Of a stretch of DNA of 64,000 nucleotides, positions 59,201 to 64,000 are shown one piece after another. The notes beneath the pieces are model-generated. The model made no database searches. It had not been told where the DNA came from and saw only the letters and a program-made list of their open reading frames with translations. Where the stretch lies: positions 15,385,480 to 15,449,479 of the forward strand of contig CM075183.1 of assembly GCA_037577475.1 (NCBI GenBank), read 5' to 3'. The stretch comes from Chaunax sp. Z400 (Eukaryota > Chordata > Actinopteri > Lophiiformes > Chaunacidae). The translations under genes were made by a program, and so were the position numbers. How positions within the stretch are numbered: position 1 is the stretch's first letter; every line of letters begins with the position of its first letter.

Positions 59201-60989
59201 AATTTGCTAAATAGCTAAAGATATCAAATGTTATGGAGTTGGAACAATATATTTCAATTTTTACTACAAATGTTGGTTGATTTCTTTGATTACAAATTAT
59301 TGGTATTGGCCCTTAGAAAATCATATCAGTCGATTTCTAGTATGAATTGATAGCTGATTGCTTGCCCAACCAAAATTTTTAAGCAGCAGGTTTTTTTTTT
59401 TATAATCCAAGCAGTTAAACTACTATTTTAAAATTAATTCTACCCAATAAAAGCTTGAATTGGGGCAGGAAAAACTGACTTCAAACTCAGTTGGGGAAGA
59501 AAATACGCCCTTAATGTTATTCAAAGCCTCCAAGGCTTTTCTCAGGGATGATGCTCTGATTTCAATTTAGGTTCTGCATAAAACCCAATCCCCTGCAGAC
59601 TGTGTTGCTTTTGTCTCTCCCTTGGCCCTGTGGCAATGGATTTAAGCCAGCCTACATCTGTACTAGTGCTACATCAGATGTTAAGTAATCACCATAGAGA
59701 TGGATGCCTCTTTACTTTAAATGTTCTTGCCTTGACTGCAGCAACTTGGTCTTAATCTCATTTTCCTCCCACTATGGGCAGCACCATTCTTATACTGGAA
59801 GCTGGGTGCAGTTCTGTGTGAAAGTGCATCCCTGCATGCCTTCTTTAGGCCTTAATGACAGCTGAAAGTGAGCAAGTTGTTCATAATCGGAACATGCTTA
59901 CAGTGATGATGCAGATATGAGACACTCCATTGGAAGACATCTATAAGGCGGATAGCGTGCATACATGCATGTACAGTAGAACACAGAGGCAGCGGTTTGC
60001 CCTCCAGGCTTAAATAAATGTGTCATTTCGCCAGCTCATTTCAAAGGCTCTGCATGTTTCTCCTGGCTGTAACAGTCCCTGAGCTGCAAGGTGAAACTAA
60101 GTTTATGAACTTCAGTTGATTTATAATGGAATAAACCATGAGAGCAGTGCTTCATGGTGAAAACATCTAAAGCAAGTATAGATACAGTCGGGCCTATAGA
60201 GATATAGATGAAAGCTGAATTAGTAGCAATGTGAAGGAAATATTTGAAATACACTGTTCTTATTTTAACATTGTTTCATTTTGTTTTTTTAATTTTATTA
60301 AATTTGTATATTAACACAATGTCGCATATATAAATTGGAACGTCATCGTCATAATGGTCATGTCAAAATTTGGTGGTACTAATGTAAAAACTTTTTAAAA
60401 AAATATTTGAATTCAAGAGCCTGCTTTAAAAAAAAAAAAAGAAAACTAAATATTGATTTTTTTTTTTTCCCTCACTTCACACATACACACTCAGTCATAT
60501 CTCTGCAGACCTGTCTGGTGCTTAAATTTCATACGCGGGTATGTGGAAAATATTAACTCCATCTAATCGCATCTAAAGTTTTCAACAAATTCAAGTTTCT
60601 TATGTACTGTTTTAATATGCAGAATCTGCTTGAGCCAGTGAACTTGACCGGCAGTGGAATTGCAGAGAGACCCAGCAGTGTGGGTGGAGGAAATTGAATT
60701 GCCTCTGTGCACATAAAGAGTGGGTGTCAATCTATTGTACATTTTAGAATAAACTTTAGAGGGAGGGGAGCAGATTGAGCCTCGGCTCCTGCGCTGTGTC
60801 AGACAGGAGTTGGTGTAAAAGCTCAGCGATTGCCTGCCATTTTTATATTTAAGGCACATTTGTCAAAGAGCTTGTCAGAGAATTTACTACAGGCTGTAAG
60901 CCAAGGAGCCACTCGTCCTCCTGGATACACGTTCTTCACACGTTTCACAGAGAATTTATAGTCTTTGTTTCTGAATTTGTGTCATAATC
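56257..60989 (+). other. elavl2: elavl2 intron 2 (main part)
   Basis: No coding exon is seen on the + strand. A - strand frame of 118 codons at 58463-58819 is unassigned. The stretch 58740-58920 is richer in CpG/GC than its surroundings. Poly-A and poly-T runs occur near 60427-60470. A LINE tail follows at 60990. Confidence 0.75.
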
Positions 60990-61135
60990 TGATTTTCTCT
61001 CTTAAATTTTTTTTCCTTACCTGTCTTGAGAGTCCAAAGACAGGAGGGTATGATTTACTGTACAGACTGTAAAGCCCCTTGAGACAAATTGTGATCTTTG
61101 ATTTTGGGCTATATGAATAAATTCAACTTGACAAG
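60990..61135 (+). mobile_element. 3' tail of a teleost LINE
   Basis: It contains ttccttacctgtcttgagag, actgtacagactgtaaagcc, ccttgagacaaattgtg and gggctatatgaataaattc. This is a 3' UTR end I recall from fish LINE elements, finishing in an ATAAA-rich tail. It lies in elavl2 intron 2, ending about 175 bp before the next coding exon. Confidence 0.6.
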
Positions 61136-61310
61136 ATATTTGTTGGAAATTTGTGACCACCTGTGTTCCTCATGTTGCACCAAAGAAATACAGAAGTATG
61201 ACTGACACTTTCCATTCACTATTCTAAAAGGCTGTCTTGTCCATATTTAGTCGTAATACATTGTCATTGTTCATATTTAAAGTTGTGCCCCTCTGGTCTT
61301 GTCATTACAG

Positions 61311-61414
61311 GGCAGAGCCTAGGCTATGGATTTGTGAATTACGTGGACCCGAAGGATGCAGAAAAAGCCATCAATACCTTAAATGGCTTGAGACTTCAGA
61401 CTAAAACCATCAAG
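61311..61414 (+). CDS. elavl2: elavl2 exon encoding 3' half of RRM1
   Basis: This 104-nt exon lies between acceptor gtcattacag (ending 61310) and donor gtaaga (61415). It completes codon 77 (G) and encodes QSLGYGFVNYVDPKDAEKA and INTLNGLRLQTKTIK to residue 111, ending in phase 0. It contains the RRM1 RNP1 octamer LGYGFVNY at residues 80-87, whose aromatic residues stack on U-rich RNA in Hu proteins. The 104-nt length and both phases match the exon structure I recall for vertebrate ELAVL genes. The only difference I can see from the mammalian protein is Val at residue 88 (YVDPK against YIDPK). The reading frame stays open into the intron to about 61591, but this is not expected to be translated. 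Confidence 0.97.
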
Positions 61415-63832
61415 GTAAGATTTTCAAGTACAAACATGAATTTATCTCTAATTAGTGACCCCCAATCAGTTACATTCAACTCCATTAAAATGAAAATTCC
61501 AAGATATAATGTTCATGTCTTGCTCTCTGGGTTGGAGTCGAAGCATAATGAGCCTGGAGAAATGTGGAGTGGAAAGGGAGCCTATTGTTAATCTGGGCAC
61601 ATGCGGCTTTGCCGGGGACTCAAGTAGAGCAGAACTGTTTCTATGGTTGCATGTGCTGTAGCACTGCTGTATGCCTTTACAGGGAGGTGGCTGCCATTAG
61701 CATTCATCTGGCAATGTAGCACTCAATGCGCTGGTGGGGGGAAAAAAACTCATTTGTTTCATATAGTACTGCAGGATTTGTGGATGGTGAGGCCAGATTA
61801 TTAGGCATAATATTTTTTCACAGTGGTCTTAAAAGGAACTAGCCAGATCCCTCGTGACATCGGGGAGTAGTAATGAAAATGTCTCGGAGCAAAAACACAT
61901 TTTGTGATAGAAAATTCATGTTTAAATTAGAATTTCGTGAGCTTTATGCTTGATTATATCTGCATGGACCAATTTAATATTAACAGTTGAAGATAAGACA
62001 CGTTAGGAGCCACACCATTTAATTCCCATGAATCGAACAGAACACCTTTTTTTTTTTTTTTTTTTTCCTCTCCACCTCTCCTCCTCAGTTCATACCCCCT
62101 TAAAGGAGAACATATTTCAATATATCACACATCCAAAACTCTCAAGCTGCTGTTAGAAGTGCAAATAAACCCCAGTGAGGTAGAGGAATATACTTTGCAA
62201 TTATTAGCATCAAATGAAGTGTGAAGGTTAGACTGGGACAGAGGCAGGGATGAGAAGTAGTGAGGGAGTGGCCTGGCTGTGAGCAGGGAGCTTTAGTTTC
62301 CACGTTCACTTTGTCTCCCTTCCCTTCAGGGCAGGGTTTAGGGTGAGTTTTGAGGTGGGAAGACCAAGTGGACTTATCCAACTGAGAGCACAGAAAGGAG
62401 TCCTTTTCTCAGAGGTTTGATTAGAGTGAGTGATTTTTATTTTTATTTTAATAAATTCATCGCTTAAGATTGCAGGGAGAAACTTGCACATCTGACATAC
62501 AGCTGTTGTGCTATTTAGGTAATTCACATTCATGTCACAAGAACCTGGATTCACCAGATGGGGGGGGGGGGGAAGAGCTGGATACCGCAGCCTCTTGACT
62601 CTACAGTTTCTTTGTCCTCTCCCTCTGCATGATTCTCTCATTTAGTACTCCTTAACACATCCGCAAGCTTCCCTCTGCATGCTATAGTAGAAATGTCTAC
62701 ATGATTGAAAATGGGATGGTGCCCTGCAAAAAAAAATATGACTACTCAGGGGTGTAATGATGTATTGATCTGCAGGAATTGGTAGATGACTCTCTGGTCT
62801 CCCTTTGTTTTCTATTACTCAGTTGTGTTTATGGACAGGCGTTGATTTATGCTGCATATCTACCTGACTGGCTCTCCTGTGGCCTGACTCTAGAGGAGCC
62901 AATGGGCGAGATTGAATATTAAGAGGCAACCGCATTGCTCTGCCTATATAGATATTGAAGAAATTATAAATTTAGCTTTAAATGAGAGCTGGCTCGACAG
63001 ACATGAAGCTTGCATCCATCTTTGTCAGGATTCCAGCTGAGTTGATGGACAGAAAATGTGCCAGTTAAATTTTTTTCTAGACGGACTGATTTGTCACTGT
63101 CCATTTATCTGATGAGTCATAAGTATGCACCGGGGAAGGAAAATTGGGCGGCAAATGGAAAAGACAAATTATTGCAGTACATCGCTCTATTTTGGTAGAA
63201 CTCAAATGATGATAAAAAAAACTGACAACCTGCCAAACCAAAGGGACACAGGGGGCTACTATGTAGGGAATTTGTAAGAGCATAGGTATGAACCAAAATA
63301 TTTTTTTGTATCATTTTCTCTTTTTGCCTCATGTTCATGCCCCACAACAATCAAAGTATCAAGAAAAGTGTGTGTGTTTAATGTTTAATGGCCATGGACA
63401 GCCAGTGACAGTAGAACTTATTAGAGTTGTCTTACAAGTTATAATACAGCTTTTATTTGTGAGCGTTTTTCTTTTTTCTTTAGAAAAACAAACTACATTC
63501 GGTTGTTAGCTAATCTTAGCTAACAGTAGCAATTGGCCAAACGATCTGAACGTCTGTCCGGCTCTTTATTATACAGTAGAAACATAAGAGAAAATGGGAA
63601 GTGGTCTGATAAAATAAATAGTGGTGTCAATCGATTAAAAAATGAAAACGAGTTGATTGCAATAATCGGCTGTAAAAAGGTGTTTTTTATTTATTTTTCT
63701 ACGCTAGTATAAATGGTGGTTGTCAGTTCTGTAGTGTGAACGACTGTCTCAGGTGTGAGTTCACTATTAGATGTGCTTGAACTTGCTTGTAATAGTGACA
63801 CACATGATCATGTGACCCGTCTGTGGCTGCAG
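61415..63832 (+). other. elavl2: elavl2 intron 3
   Basis: It contains a T20 run (about 62047-62066), the G13 run at 62560 and a short gtcaatcgattaaaaaatg motif near 63627 that resembles a fish repeat end. No exon recognised. Confidence 0.8.
62560..62572 (+). repeat. elavl2: Homopolymer G13 in elavl2 intron 3
   Basis: Thirteen consecutive G on the sense strand between 61.4 and 63.8 kb. Shorter G-runs of similar kind are at 18482-18492, 19649-19660 and 24835-24844. Confidence 0.95.
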
Positions 63833-63986
63833 GTTTCTTATGCCCGTCCAAGCTCCGCCTCCATCAGAGATGCAAATTTGTACGTCAGTGGCTTGCCGAA
63901 AACGATGACCCAGAAAGAACTGGAGCAGCTCTTCTCTCAGTATGGACGCATCATTACCTCACGCATACTGGTGGACCAGGTGACTG
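63833..63986 (+). CDS. elavl2: elavl2 exon encoding RRM1-RRM2 linker and first part of RRM2
   Basis: This 154-nt exon lies between acceptor gtggctgcag (ending 63832) and donor gtgagt (63987). It encodes residues 112-162 plus one base of codon 163 (phase 1). VSYARPSSASIRDAN is the short inter-RRM linker that contacts RNA in Hu proteins. RRM2 starts with RNP2 LYVSGL at residues 127-132, followed by PKTMTQKELEQLFSQYGRII and TSRILVDQVT. RNP1 of RRM2, RRM3 and the hinge are on later exons outside the window. As far as I recall the mammalian protein, this segment is identical, as expected for the RRM core. The window ends 14 nt into the following intron. Confidence 0.97.
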
Positions 63987-64000
63987 GTGAGTTGAACATA

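Larger units (their letters stand above)
41851..64000 (+). other. elavl2: elavl2 (HuB) gene, 5' portion, truncated by window end
   Basis: This is the gene span for the only identified gene. The coding exons 56013-56256, 61311-61414 and 63833-63986, with optional exon 54859-54949, all have AG/GT boundaries and join in phases 1, 0 and 1 without a stop. The conceptual product begins METQLSNGPTCNNTSNGPS and reads through RRM1 into RRM2. The start of the gene at 41851 is inferred from a promoter-like segment and an ideal donor at 41939; an alternative first exon may lie near 40.15-40.50 kb. Intron sizes within the window are about 12.9 kb (41939-54858), 1.06 kb (54950-56012), 5.05 kb (56257-61310) and 2.42 kb (61415-63832). 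ELAV/Hu proteins are neuronal RNA-binding proteins with three RRMs. The hinge, RRM3, stop codon and 3' UTR lie downstream of this window. Confidence 0.93.

Noticed and set aside
61415..61591. Continuation of the elavl2 frame past residue 111
   Set aside because: The donor gtaaga at 61415 and the match of 63833 onward to VSYARPSSAS show that it is intron.
1..64000. CRISPR arrays, bacterial operons, riboswitches, origins
   Set aside because: The sequence is vertebrate nuclear DNA with spliced exons. The only direct tandem array is the 18-bp minisatellite, which has no spacers.

Overview
The window is vertebrate nuclear DNA, almost certainly from a ray-finned (teleost) fish. It is AT-rich and intron-dominated. 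It carries several interspersed repeats that I recognise as teleost types. Its one identifiable protein-coding gene is the 5' part of elavl2 (HuB), a neuronal ELAV/Hu RNA-binding protein, on the + strand. Paralogue assignment rests on the N-terminus METQLSNGPTCNNT and the EELKSLFG segment, which match ELAVL2 rather than ELAVL1, 3 or 4 as I know those families.

Layout: (1) 1 to about 39.7 kb has no gene I can support. It looks like an intergenic desert upstream of a developmental neuronal gene, with microsatellites, G-runs, two long perfect palindromes, several decayed teleost retrotransposon/MITE copies and some stretches that look like regulatory DNA. (2) 39.7-41.94 kb holds two CpG-enriched promoter-like segments. 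One has CCAAT and TATA motifs followed by a good splice donor at 40498. The other has CCAAT, GC-box-like and NRF1-like motifs followed by an ideal donor at 41939. Both are candidate alternative 5' untranslated first exons of elavl2. (3) 41.9-56.0 kb is 5' intron, containing a dead Tc1/mariner transposase (about 46.97-47.52 kb, - strand) and a very homogeneous 18-bp tandem array of 40 units (50109-50828). (4) An alternative N-terminal coding exon (54859-54949) encodes MAVRLCDVASLLRSGSW..., the longer HuB N-terminus known from mammals. (5) Three constitutive coding exons follow: 56013-56256 (start Met, N-terminal linker, first half of RRM1), 61311-61414 (rest of RRM1) and 63833-63986 (linker and first part of RRM2). 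The gene continues beyond the window.

The coding exons join in frame (phases 1, 0, 1) and give residues 1-162 of the short isoform, or 1-191 with the long N-terminus. ELAV/Hu proteins bind U-rich/AU-rich RNA through three RRMs and control splicing, stability and translation of neuronal mRNAs. Only RRM1 and part of RRM2 are in this window.

I did not find a novel gene system. The observations most worth checking are the splicing architecture at the start of elavl2 (weak donor, NAGNAG acceptor, AG|GTAATT recursive-splice-like junction), the two candidate promoters, and the 18-bp array. All repeat-family names are from memory of teleost consensus sequences, not a database search.
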